A stretch of 64,000 bases of DNA, taken from NCBI GenBank assembly GCA_027676805.1, contig JAQENU010000001.1, positions 124,001-188,000 on the forward strand, read 5' to 3'. Made by a program: the position numbers and the translations under genes. Each line of letters opens with the position of its first letter. Positions within the stretch are counted from its first letter, which is position 1. The notes beneath the pieces were generated by a model. That model saw only the letters and a list, made by a program, of their open reading frames with translations, did no database searches and was not told where the DNA came from. Source of the stretch: Coprobacillaceae bacterium UN01-12pH3A. GTDB lineage: Bacteria; Bacillota_I; Bacilli_A; Erysipelotrichales; Coprobacillaceae. Shown in pieces: positions 1-9,976 of this stretch.

Positions 1-3000
1 GTTTCTAATGCCGGCAGCAGAATCTCCACTGTTTCAGATTCTCTTGTCACAGTATGACGCTGCTCTGCACCGTTTTCATCTTTGATGATAAAATGATATT
101 GTGCATCGGCAACATTTTGAATACGGCGGATTTCATTATAAGCCGCATCACTTGGTCGCTGATTAAAGGTATAATGAATATCAAAGCCATCTGATATAAA
201 TCCTTTTTCAATGCCTGTATATACCACTTTTACATGGGCTGCCTTTAATGATGGATCGATTGCTGCCGTTCGGCTTTGTCCTTGATTTAATTTTTGGAGG
301 TCTTTAAATTCTCCGTAGGGCACTTCTATCCATGTATCACTGCCATACGTTTGATAATATACTTTTGCATTTACCGCCATAGCGGAATCTTTATTGTAAG
401 CACGGTATATTGCTACCGAGTTAATGTAATATGAATCCTGATCGACATGCGAATCTTTTATATATTTCCCCTGACTGGCATCATAGAACTGTAGTTCTGT
501 CTGGGTATCGGTAATCTCAATCGATTCAGCTTTAACCTTATTTGTACCGTTGGCAAAATTACGAATGATAAAGACATTTTCGTAAGGATTTAATGACAAT
601 GATTGATCTGCCGTTACAGATTTCAAATCACCGGAAGTGATGCCTTTATGAATCTCTAAATTAAAGTCCATTAACTCTTTCTCTGATATATTTTTAAACA
701 TCACTTTATTTTTATCAGTGGTTCCCTCTTTAATCACATCTGTTTGATGGATCGGATAAACTTTGATAGAAGCCGTTGTTGGATTGAGAGTCTCATCTAA
801 GACATAGCCCTTTGGAGCTTTTATTTCTTTTACGTAATACGTCGTTCCATCCGCCTCAGCATTCAATAATTCACTTACCGCATACCCTAATTCATTGGTT
901 GTAACTTCGCCTATTGCATTTGTATAAGCGGAATCGGAATAGATTCTAAAGACAGCTCCGCTTAATCCTTTATCCGGTAAAGTCTGATCCGCTTTATAAA
1001 TAACCAAGCGCCCTTTATCGGCTTTATTTATAATCTCACCATGGGCTGTCCCATTTGGATAATACGTTTCTACTGCTGATTTTTGCGCTTCCACAGTAAC
1101 CTGATATTGTGTATTTGAATACACATATCCATCCGGATTATCCGGCGAGTCGATTTCTTGAACATAATATTGTCCGGCCGGAACCTCTGTCCAAATGATC
1201 TTTCCATCTGCATCGGTCACTTTTTCTTTCACCAAACTTCCATCAGGCAGATAAAGTCCAAAATGCACACCGCTGATCGGTTGATTGGTTAATCCAGGAA
1301 TATATGATGAAACATCATCTAATTTCGTGATTTCAATCTGCCCCAAAGCCTGATCAATCACGTTGTCACTTCCGTCCGAATGAAGTGTTGTGATCTCTGT
1401 TGCTTTGATTTCAAAAGTGATAGGCTCAATTTTTTCAAAGCCATCCGGTGCTGTTGTTTCGACTAACCTATACTGCCCCGGTTCAAGCATGAATGATGAG
1501 AAAGTGCCATCTTCTTTTGTAATAATAGTATTACTGATTAACTGATCCCCTTTATATAAGCTGAAGATTGCTCCGGCTAATCCTGTTCCATCAGGTTTAG
1601 CTTTCTTAAATTCAAACTTACCAAAATTCGGATTATTTACAATCGCTTGACTGCCAGTCAACTCAGTATTTTGTTCTCCCATCATGATTGTAATGGAATA
1701 AACATTTTCGTTTTCCGCAAAACCATCAACCGTTTTTGTTTCTTTCAATGTATAGGTTCCAGCGACTAAGTTTAAGAACTGCACTTTACCATTTTCGTCA
1801 CTGACTTCCTTAGCTACTTCTGTACCCGTCGCATCATATAATGTAAATTCTGCGCCTTGAAGCGGTAATTTATCTGTTGAATTTGTCCAAGCCGCGACTT
1901 TATCAAGGATTAAGCTGCCATAAGGATCATTCAATACTTCAATCTCTTTTGTTGTGCCATCAATGTTCGTTGTAAAAGTAATTTTATTTTCATCTAACAC
2001 ATAGCCATTTGGTGCTTTGACTTCTTGAAGCTGATAGGTGGTATTAGGAAGCAGATTCTCAAAATAAATACCGGTATCGGTCTGATAGGTTGCTGTCGCA
2101 ACAAGTTCTTCACCTAAATATAAATTGAATTGAGTCCCTTCCATTTGCTTATCAGAAATCAGACTATTTGTCTTTCGGTCTTTCTTAATAATCTGAACAG
2201 ACTGTTTTTTCTTATTCTTAATTTGATAATAAGAGGCTTCGTTGACTTTCTGAGCCTCTACACGATAAGGGCCGTGCATATTGTCATCACTGAAATAGCC
2301 CTTTGGAGTATTTGTTTCTTTAAGACAATATTCTCCCTCAGGCAGCAGCGGTGATACAGCAATCCCTTGAGCATCTGTAGTGATGGTTTTTTGTAAAGAC
2401 GAATAAGTCCTATCATCAAGTTTCTTGTAAATCTCAAATTCAACATCTTTAAGTTTAATTGTCGGATCAGATTCATCTACTTTTGTTATGCTGAATTGTC
2501 CATAATGGGATTCATTGACAATTTTATCCGCAACATTGCCTACAGACTGCCCCTGTTCATTAATCGGTGTCACAGTCTTCGTTTCTTGATTGCTGACGAT
2601 ACGGACTAATCCTAAATAGTCGGCTTGATAGCCATTGGCGATGCTGTCAGCTGTTACCTTTGTTTCTTTTAGTACATAATCTCCGGCATCCAGCCAGTTT
2701 TCATCGGCATTAATCTTGCTGCCATCCAAACGATAAAACGCAAGTGTACCATCGGATTGAGAAATCGCTGTTCCTGCTTGTGTTGATTCATCTAACTGTA
2801 AAGTTCCACCGTTAATAACATAATGATACAAGTTAAATTCGGCTCCCTCAATCGGTGTCTCTTTTATGGTAAGATCCATGAGCTGACGTCCCACTTTGTT
2901 TAAAGTCAGGCGTCCTTGTTCCATATTAACGATCGTTATTGGATGATCCAATGCTTCTTGCATAGTGGAATAGTATTTTGCTTCATACTTTCCTGTCACA

Positions 3001-6000
3001 GCATTATAGCTGCTTCCGGTAATTTTATTGGATTGAATTTCAAAGTCAAAACTATTGTTTTCATCTGCAGTATAGCCATTTTCAACAGATTGTTCAACTA
3101 AGCGATATTGACCGCTCTTTAACAGAATCGGACTTTGATAAATATTTTTATTGGTATCAATCGTCAATGTTTTTCCATTTTCATCTTTGTATTCAACATA
3201 GTTACCTGTTGCATCTTGAACATACAGTTTAAATACTGCCTTTAATTTCAAGGTTTTATCTGTATAAGCCGTTTTCATTAAAGTGAATTTCCCATAATCT
3301 GTCTCATTCACGATCGGATTATTAGATAATACTAAATTATCTTTCCCATCCCCCGTCATATAGGATAAGGTGATTACATGTCCTATTATTTCATTAGGAA
3401 TAACAATGCCACTATTCGAAGGCAGTGAGGTATAGTCTTCTACCACTAAATAGCTTCCCGGTTCTAATTGTTCCGTAATGGCAATTCCCTCCCCGGCAGC
3501 AACTTGTGTCCCAGTCTGCACCTTACTGATAAGCTCGACTGAATAGTAATTTCCATCGTTGCCTTTAATGGCCCCATCCGTTCCCTCTGCTACTTGTTCT
3601 ATCATTTTATAAATATTGAAATTAACCCCGTTTAATGCTTCAGTCTGATCAGCAAATTTCAACTGTTTCTTAATCCAAATACGCTGATATTTATTATTGA
3701 CCACTTTTAAAATATGATCCCCTTCATAATAATGATAGCTGCCATCTGCTTCCTGTTTAACCGTTACGGTGTGAATAGAGGGATCGCGAAGATAGTTTTT
3801 CGGTGCTTTCAATTCAACGATGTAATATGTCTTTTTAGCTACTTCACCAAAATCAATAACCCCATTTTTCGTTTCGCTTATTGCTATAATGCCATGAAGC
3901 TGTTGTTGAAGAGGGTCATTAACTAAAGCCGCTAGCTCTACTTCTGACATGTCGGCGACAGCTTTTGCTTTCTCTTCGTTATCCAGTAAAGCTAAGATAG
4001 CTCCATTTACAGACTGACCTGCGCCATCGACCTTTTCGCCAGTTGGGGAAATCGGCTTGAAGTTTTCAATTGTGACTGCCGCTAAAGTTCCGGCAGAACC
4101 GGTTTGTACTTTTGTCCATTCTTTAGAAGCTTTATAGCCGTCCGGCGCTTGTACTTCTTTTAGGAAATAAGTTGTATTCGGTTCTAACAGCCCGGAATAG
4201 CCAATACCATCCTCTGTAGCTCCATTGACAATATTACCATCAGCATTTACTAAAACAGCGGTTCCGGAAATAATTTGATAAGAAAGCTTCGATGATACAA
4301 CCTTATATTTCACTCCATCAACAACAATGATTTGTTCATCATCTTTTACCTGCGTAAAATCTTGATTATCGGCCAATTGATAAATATCAAACTTTGCATT
4401 ATTCAAGTGTTTAGAAGGATCTGCAACATCTACCTTATCTACTTTAATTCTTGCTTTTTTACTGACATTATGAAATGTTGCCACAGCATTCTTACCTGCT
4501 GTTAATTCAACGACCTGAGGTGACTGCTGTTCATAATCTTTTATCTGATCTGCTGATAGTACTTCTTCTATATAGTAGAATCCCGGATTTAAATCGCTGA
4601 TTGTAGTCTTTTTGCCACTTGTTAAAGTTGCGATTGAATTCCCGTCTTTAACATAATACTGACCATTGCAGCTGACTGCGCCCGGTGTTGAAGCGGTTGC
4701 TAATTTAGCGGCATATACATTAAAGCTAAAGCCATAGGCTGGCAATGTGACTTGACTGCTTCCACTTCCCCAGACTTCATTCTTAACTAATTCTAATGAA
4801 CCCCTTGGCACATTTTGAATCGGTGTATCAAAATAATCTAAATTGATAACCCCTTTTTGAATTGCAAAGTTGTAAACTTGATCACTTAGGGCATAATTGC
4901 CAGTAACACTTTTTTCAATGATTGCATACTGACCTGGTTTATATCCGGATGATTCATATATACCGTTATTAGATGTACTAAATTCAGTTACTTTTTCTGC
5001 AAAAGAGGCAATATTGTCTTTTGTTACTGATGAGATATCCACCCCATCTTTATAACGATATAAAACAAAAGCTGCATTCACCGGCTCCTGAGTATTGGCA
5101 TCTACTTTCTTTATCCTGAATCGTCCTTTTGCGTACGTATTCACTAATTTTAAAGTATTGCTGTCAGTCTTTTCTGTTTTTCCGGCTTCTACATGAACAA
5201 CCTGCGGAGCCAATGTTTCATAAAGTCCATTCGCATTGTTTTCTTCTACCCAATAGTCTCCTTTTTCAAGCAGGATCGAACTCGCCATTCCATTTGGTCC
5301 GGTTTGAACGTTTTTCATTGTTTTATTAGCGTTTGCCGTTGCTTTATCTGCCGCATGGTCCGTACTCAATTTTGGATAATATGAGAATGAAATACTTAAC
5401 GGTTCTAAAGTCGTTGTTCCGTCGTTTCCTTCTTGAAAGGTTGTTCTTTGTTTTTCAAGGAAGAATTTCCCTTTCGGTTCATTTTCTACAACAACTGACT
5501 TTTCCTCAATAACCAGTAAATTATCATCAGTATCCATAGCCGATGGTGCTACAAATTCATGAAGCTCAGAATCTAAAACGTAGCCGTTAGGTACACTAAC
5601 TTCCTGATACCAATAGGTATTACCGGGAATGATATTAGAGAAAGTCGCAAAGCCTTTTGGTCCCGTAGAAGATGATATAAATTTAGATAAATCATCTTTA
5701 TTCTCATAAATTTTGAATTTTACTCCTGAAATAATATTCCCTGTAATCGAATCGATCTTTTTTATTCTAAATTTTATATAAGGATCGTTTTTGATCTCGT
5801 CCTTTATTTCTGTCAACGTGTTATTTGTAATTGTAAAAGAAACGGGCTCTGTATTTAAAACATAACCGCTAGGTGCCTTTGACTCTAAGAGTTCATAATC
5901 TCCCGCAGGAAGGAAGATCGAAACAGCTTCACCAAGGCTATTCGTTTTTAAGGTCATCATGATTTCCTGATCATCACTTTTACGAATAATCTTAAATTCC

Positions 6001-8606
6001 GCATTTGCCAACGGGGCATTCGTCTTTGAATCTGTCTTAGTGATCTTTAACTGCCCCAAGCTTTCTGCTTTATTATTAATGTTTTCAGCTGTTAACTGAC
6101 CACTTTCTACAGTGACCGATATGGCTTCCGTAAGTTTTTGATAGCCTTCAGGAGTTTTGGTTTCTTTCAAATAATACTGTCCGGGATCTAAATAGACAAT
6201 ATTTGAAGAAGAGCCCTGTGCATCGCTCACATCAATTTTAGGAGTAATCACCACCGGCTGGTTATCTGCATCCAAAACCGGCTGTGATAAAGCTTGATCC
6301 ATATACACTTCAAATTCAGCACCATCGATTGGCACGGCAAACTGCACGGAACTTGAAAGAACCCCAAATTTTCTAACCATTAAACTTCCTTGCTTTTCAT
6401 TGGTAATGGTTATTTCTTCTAAATGGTTCTTTGTTACATGGACTAAAAAGAATTGGTCATCTAAAACGTAATGCAATGGTGCTTTCGTTTCTTGCACCAC
6501 ATAGTAGCCTTCTTCCAATGCCCCTGATTCATATTCCCCTTTTACTGCGCTTTCTTTTAAATCATGACTCACTAAATCTTTAGGATCAAAATTTTTCAGT
6601 TCTTCATCTGTCAATGGCTGATCTTTATTTTGTAGTTCATATATTTTAAACTCTGCTCCGCTTAATAATGTTGAAGCACTTTGAGCATCTTTTTTTATAA
6701 TCTTGAATTTACCCTTATTTGATACATTTAACACATATGGATACTGTCCATCAAACTTGTCCATAGAAGCAGGATAATTGACTTGGTTCGCCGCAACATG
6801 AATCTCCCAAGTCGTATTATTCTCTACGAATTCTGCGTCATCATTGTTTTCGTTGATGACATAGTCACCCTCCGGAATCCCCGAAAACAGAACTAATCCT
6901 TGTGCATTCGAAACTGCCTGATACGTTTTAGATGGATCATTTTTATTGGTTAAAGTAAATCCTACCCCTTGCAGCCATCCGGTATCTTGTTGTGTTGCAT
7001 TAGACCCACGTTTCCAAAAGGCTACATAGCCATACTGACTAGAAGTATTCACAACTTCAATCGCCTTATCATTCAAGAGGGTATCATCGACTGTAATGGT
7101 TCCGTCTTCTTGTACAACTACCTTTCTAATTGGCTGTGCATCAAATAATGAAGGAGCACTTTCCTCTTTAAGATAATAGATTCCTTTTAATAGTTTTGTG
7201 AAAACAACTTGTCCATGTTCATCAATTTGTTTATTGATTAACTGCTCTTTATCGAAATTTGAAGCAGGTGAAGTACACTCTGGATCGGTATACAGCCCAA
7301 ATGTTACAGGAGTCTCATTATGTGCATAATAAATATCCTGCCATTCCTTTGTCATCACATTGGTTTCTTCTACAGGAACAGAGGGCGTTCCGGTTGTGTT
7401 CACACGTACTTTTTTAGTAACCGTTAAATCATAATAAGCCGGATTCTCATTCTGCCAACCGACTTGAACAGCCGCATTACTTTTCAAAGTCTGTTCATTC
7501 TTACTTAAAGGCTTATAAAGCAAGGTTGCCTGATTATCCAGTATTTTTTGAATAAAAGGCTCATTGGCTGGAATCTCATATGCCGCATAAGGATATAAAA
7601 CACTGACTGTATACGTCGTATTAATTGGGGTGCCTTCAGGAATGAAGTTAGTATCTGTAGCACTTGTCTGATATTTATTTAAAGAACGTTCATTGAAATG
7701 AATCGTTTTGATAGACCCATCATCATTTTTATCCAGTGTATAGTCACTGCCTTCACTTAAGGTACGGTTTCCAACCGCAATACTGATCTGCTGAGCTCCT
7801 CCGCCCGCTGGATATCCGACAGGTAAGGAATCATATAAATCAAACTTTTCGCAGTCTAAGCGTCCATAGCGGTTTCCGCTTGTTGTTTCACTTCCGGGAC
7901 GCACTAAGATCTGATAGTTAACTTTATAATAATCTTTGCCATCTTGTTTAATAATGCTGACATCCTGATTTTCTTGTTTCGCAACAGTTTTTTGAACTTC
8001 CCATTCTTGATGAGCAGTAGAAATGATGGTTGCATTAGGAATCTTTATATCGTTGATAGGGGTTGAAACGGACCCTACTAATTGATTTCCTGTCATGATC
8101 ATATTATTGAAACTTGCCAAAGTTCCATCCGGTGTTTTCAAGTTTTCAAAATGCATTTTTAAATAAATCGTTCCTGCTGTTCCGGATGACAAGGTTCCTT
8201 TTGATGTTAGATAGACAAACTCAGTCCCATCGCCAAACTTATCCTCGACCGTTGCTGAATCAAAGATAGAATTTGCTTGTCCAACCATCGCTAGCTCATC
8301 AAACTTCACATATTTAGGAAGCTGAATCGTGATCCCACATTCATTATAGCGGACATTATCTCCTCCGGAGTTAACCGTATAACGTAGAGCTAAAAAGAAA
8401 GGTTCTCCGGATTGAATATTTTCAAGTGTCTGACTCGATCCAACGCCGTTTACAATCTGTGATTCAAAGGAAATGTTCGCTGTCACGTTCCCAGCCGCAT
8501 GAACACTGGGGATACCTGCCTGAATTAATGAAACAATCATTCCTAAAATTAAGACTAAAATATTTAGTTTTTTCAATACCGGTCGTATTTTTATTGTTTC
8601 TTTCAT
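1..8606 (-). CDS. Giant Cna-B/SpaA-type repeat surface adhesin, 3' part outside window
   Basis: An uninterrupted minus-strand frame starts at ATG 8606 behind a strong AGGAGGGAA ribosome site and stays open to the window edge (about 2,868 residues seen). Residues 1-38 form a signal peptide (basic start, hydrophobic core, cleavage near VHA/AGN). An adhesin-like N-terminal domain of roughly 400 residues follows. After that come some twenty Cna-B (SpaA/collagen-binding B) modules, each ending in a variant of the K-E-T-K-A-P-x-G-Y signature, e.g. near 6500, 4140 and 2010. Cna-B modules are known from pilus backbones and MSCRAMM stalks and often form internal Lys-Asn isopeptide bonds. I infer a very long cell-surface stalk. 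An LPxTG sorting signal would be expected beyond the window, so anchoring is not shown. The BTAD regulator gene lies just upstream on the same strand. Confidence 0.93.
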   Translation of the reverse strand, partial: MKETIKIRPVLKKLNILVLILGMIVSLIQAGIPSVHAAGNVTANISFESQIVNGVGSSQTLENIQSGEPFFLALRYTVNSGGDNVRYNECGITIQLPKYVKFDELAMVGQANSIFDSATVEDKFGDGTEFVYLTSKGTLSSGTAGTIYLKMHFENLKTPDGTLASFNNMIMTGNQLVGSVSTPINDIKIPNATIISTAHQEWEVQKTVAKQENQDVSIIKQDGKDYYKVNYQILVRPGSETTSGNRYGRLDCEKFDLYDSLPVGYPAGGGAQQISIAVGNRTLSEGSDYTLDKNDDGSIKTIHFNERSLNKYQTSATDTNFIPEGTPINTTYTVSVLYPYAAYEIPANEPFIQKILDNQATLLYKPLSKNEQTLKSNAAVQVGWQNENPAYYDLTVTKKVRVNTTGTPSVPVEETNVMTKEWQDIYYAHNETPVTFGLYTDPECTSPASNFDKEQLINKQIDEHGQVVFTKLLKGIYYLKEESAPSLFDAQPIRKVVVQEDGTITVDDTLLNDKAIEVVNTSSQYGYVAFWKRGSNATQQDTGWLQGVGFTLTNKNDPSKTYQAVSNAQGLVLFSGIPEGDYVINENNDDAEFVENNTTWEIHVAANQVNYPASMDKFDGQYPYVLNVSNKGKFKIIKKDAQSASTLLSGAEFKIYELQNKDQPLTDEELKNFDPKDLVSHDLKESAVKGEYESGALEEGYYVVQETKAPLHYVLDDQFFLVHVTKNHLEEITITNEKQGSLMVRKFGVLSSSVQFAVPIDGAEFEVYMDQALSQPVLDADNQPVVITPKIDVSDAQGSSSNIVYLDPGQYYLKETKTPEGYQKLTEAISVTVESGQLTAENINNKAESLGQLKITKTDSKTNAPLANAEFKIIRKSDDQEIMMTLKTNSLGEAVSIFLPAGDYELLESKAPSGYVLNTEPVSFTITNNTLTEIKDEIKNDPYIKFRIKKIDSITGNIISGVKFKIYENKDDLSKFISSSTGPKGFATFSNIIPGNTYWYQEVSVPNGYVLDSELHEFVAPSAMDTDDNLLVIEEKSVVVENEPKGKFFLEKQRTTFQEGNDGTTTLEPLSISFSYYPKLSTDHAADKATANANKTMKNVQTGPNGMASSILLEKGDYWVEENNANGLYETLAPQVVHVEAGKTEKTDSNTLKLVNTYAKGRFRIKKVDANTQEPVNAAFVLYRYKDGVDISSVTKDNIASFAEKVTEFSTSNNGIYESSGYKPGQYAIIEKSVTGNYALSDQVYNFAIQKGVINLDYFDTPIQNVPRGSLELVKNEVWGSGSSQVTLPAYGFSFNVYAAKLATASTPGAVSCNGQYYVKDGNSIATLTSGKKTTISDLNPGFYYIEEVLSADQIKDYEQQSPQVVELTAGKNAVATFHNVSKKARIKVDKVDVADPSKHLNNAKFDIYQLADNQDFTQVKDDEQIIVVDGVKYKVVSSKLSYQIISGTAVLVNADGNIVNGATEDGIGYSGLLEPNTTYFLKEVQAPDGYKASKEWTKVQTGSAGTLAAVTIENFKPISPTGEKVDGAGQSVNGAILALLDNEEKAKAVADMSEVELAALVNDPLQQQLHGIIAISETKNGVIDFGEVAKKTYYIVELKAPKNYLRDPSIHTVTVKQEADGSYHYYEGDHILKVVNNKYQRIWIKKQLKFADQTEALNGVNFNIYKMIEQVAEGTDGAIKGNDGNYYSVELISKVQTGTQVAAGEGIAITEQLEPGSYLVVEDYTSLPSNSGIVIPNEIIGHVITLSYMTGDGKDNLVLSNNPIVNETDYGKFTLMKTAYTDKTLKLKAVFKLYVQDATGNYVEYKDENGKTLTIDTNKNIYQSPILLKSGQYRLVEQSVENGYTADENNSFDFEIQSNKITGSSYNAVTGKYEAKYYSTMQEALDHPITIVNMEQGRLTLNKVGRQLMDLTIKETPIEGAEFNLYHYVINGGTLQLDESTQAGTAISQSDGTLAFYRLDGSKINADENWLDAGDYVLKETKVTADSIANGYQADYLGLVRIVSNQETKTVTPINEQGQSVGNVADKIVNESHYGQFSITKVDESDPTIKLKDVEFEIYKKLDDRTYSSLQKTITTDAQGIAVSPLLPEGEYCLKETNTPKGYFSDDNMHGPYRVEAQKVNEASYYQIKNKKKQSVQIIKKDRKTNSLISDKQMEGTQFNLYLGEELVATATYQTDTGIYFENLLPNTTYQLQEVKAPNGYVLDENKITFTTNIDGTTKEIEVLNDPYGSLILDKVAAWTNSTDKLPLQGAEFTLYDATGTEVAKEVSDENGKVQFLNLVAGTYTLKETKTVDGFAENENVYSITIMMGEQNTELTGSQAIVNNPNFGKFEFKKAKPDGTGLAGAIFSLYKGDQLISNTIITKEDGTFSSFMLEPGQYRLVETTAPDGFEKIEPITFEIKATEITTLHSDGSDNVIDQALGQIEITKLDDVSSYIPGLTNQPISGVHFGLYLPDGSLVKEKVTDADGKIIWTEVPAGQYYVQEIDSPDNPDGYVYSNTQYQVTVEAQKSAVETYYPNGTAHGEIINKADKGRLVIYKADQTLPDKGLSGAVFRIYSDSAYTNAIGEVTTNELGYAVSELLNAEADGTTYYVKEIKAPKGYVLDETLNPTTASIKVYPIHQTDVIKEGTTDKNKVMFKNISEKELMDFNLEIHKGITSGDLKSVTADQSLSLNPYENVFIIRNFANGTNKVKAESIEITDTQTELQFYDASQGKYIKDSHVDQDSYYINSVAIYRAYNKDSAMAVNAKVYYQTYGSDTWIEVPYGEFKDLQKLNQGQSRTAAIDPSLKAAHVKVVYTGIEKGFISDGFDIHYTFNQRPSDAAYNEIRRIQNVADAQYHFIIKDENGAEQRHTVTRESETVEILLPALE

Positions 8607-8617
8607 GAAGTTCCCTC

Positions 8618-9799
8618 CTAATTAATCTTTTTCAAATCTTTCTTCAGCATAACATGCGGATGCTTTTTCTTTTCATCATATCTTTTTTGTATGCGATTCA
8701 CCGCAATTTCTGCCCCCTCAATATCGGGTGAAGCTACAATCAACGAAAACTGAGTCATATTAAACTTTGAAAATACATCATTTTTCCGCAGACTGCCTGC
8801 AATGACATTCCTCAAGATTTTAGATTCTTCCTGTAATTCTTTTTCTGATAACTGATCTGTTTCATCATAAATTGTCAGCAGCGCTAAAACACGAGCTTTC
8901 ATCGAACGTCTGGCAGAACGCAGGTTCACTTGATAAATATTTTTAAATACATCAAAATCACAGTAAAAGGTTGTATCGAAATCACCGGTATTTGTTAAGT
9001 TTTGTTCCAGTTCCTCTACCCCGATTTGGGTAGCCGGTGCTGTATCTAAAACTAACTGATAGATTTCTTTCATTCTTTGAGAAACGCTCATTCCATACTG
9101 ACTGTAGTAATAATCAACCGTTTGACGATAAAACGATAAAGCGTTGTCAATTTGACCAGCTTTGTATAAAGCAAAAAGCTTTATTTCACAAAGATGTGAA
9201 TCCAGCAGTTTTTGAATGTGCGGATGATTAGTAATATTTAAAATTTCATTAAAACGTTCATGTTCCTGAAGCCTTTCCAAGGTTTGCTCAACGGCTTCCA
9301 AACAATTGGTTTCCAATACATTATTCATCTGCATAATCCATGTATTGTAATTGAATTCCGGCAGAAAATCATATTCATACTTTCCCAATAGATTTAAACA
9401 TTTTTCATACTTTCTTTCTAAATCTGTTTCTTGTTTAACGCGATTGGCTAATTTTAATATTTCTTCATAATCAATCTTGCAGCCAATCTCGATATTCCAG
9501 TGATAACTGTGTCCCTGTGACTGAATGCAGTTCACATCATCAAAGAACTTTTTCATTTCCTTGCGTGCACGATACACTAGATTTCTTAATGCTCCTTCCG
9601 GTTTATCCGAGTCTCCGTCTGACCATAAAAAATCAATCAGTTTAGAAGTGGTCAAATTACGATTACGATTCAATATAAGATACACAATTAACAGTTCCAC
9701 TTGGGCACTTCGCTGTCTTTCTGAAGGAAAATGGGTTTCTCCGCTCACTATTTTAAGTTTCCCCAATGTTTGAACATTTAATATTTCTCGATCCATCAT
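8618..9799 (-). CDS. BTAD/SARP-like transcriptional regulator with degenerate GGDEF-like C-terminus
   Basis: The protein begins with an OmpR-like winged-helix domain (about residues 8-95) containing a run of the 'alnRNLVYRARKEMKK' type. A helical BTAD/TPR-like domain follows (about 100-260), the layout of SARP/BTAD regulators. Residues ~280-390 look like the GGDEF fold: LRKNDVFSKF followed by FNMTQFSLIV sits where active cyclases carry R-x-GGDEF-x-x-x-x. The catalytic GGDEF residues are absent, so it should be a sensor or structural domain and not a cyclase. The ORF could open at a TTG (9823), but AAGGAG at 9806-9811 fits the ATGs at 9799 or 9796. It lies 11 bp upstream of the giant adhesin on the same strand, so it probably controls it. 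Target and ligand are unknown. Confidence 0.8.
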   Translation of the reverse strand: MMDREILNVQTLGKLKIVSGETHFPSERQRSAQVELLIVYLILNRNRNLTTSKLIDFLWSDGDSDKPEGALRNLVYRARKEMKKFFDDVNCIQSQGHSYHWNIEIGCKIDYEEILKLANRVKQETDLERKYEKCLNLLGKYEYDFLPEFNYNTWIMQMNNVLETNCLEAVEQTLERLQEHERFNEILNITNHPHIQKLLDSHLCEIKLFALYKAGQIDNALSFYRQTVDYYYSQYGMSVSQRMKEIYQLVLDTAPATQIGVEELEQNLTNTGDFDTTFYCDFDVFKNIYQVNLRSARRSMKARVLALLTIYDETDQLSEKELQEESKILRNVIAGSLRKNDVFSKFNMTQFSLIVASPDIEGAEIAVNRIQKRYDEKKKHPHVMLKKDLKKIN

Positions 9800-9953
9800 C
9801 ATTATCTCCTTCTCTATTCCCAATGAATAAGTTATTTTTAATTCTGTATTAGTTTCTAAATTCTACTTTTCCACTTTCATTATACTCTTTTCCGTCACAA
9901 AAACTATATATTTTAAAAGTAATTTTACTTCTTTTTATGTAATTTGTGATAAC

Positions 9954-9974
9954 TAAAAAGGAGGACAGCCTCCT
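9954..9974 (-). terminator. Rho-independent terminator after pilT
   Basis: Reading the minus strand just after the pilT stop, a 6-bp stem AGGAGG/CCTCCT (9959-9964 with 9969-9974, 4-nt loop) is followed by a run of five T. It separates the pilus operon from the regulator/adhesin pair. Confidence 0.85.
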
Positions 9975-9976
9975 AA

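Noticed and set aside
2130..5384. Several plus-strand or shifted frames of 60-75 codons inside the giant adhesin gene
   Set aside because: They lie antisense or out of frame to a continuous Cna-B coding frame, have no ribosome sites and no family likeness.
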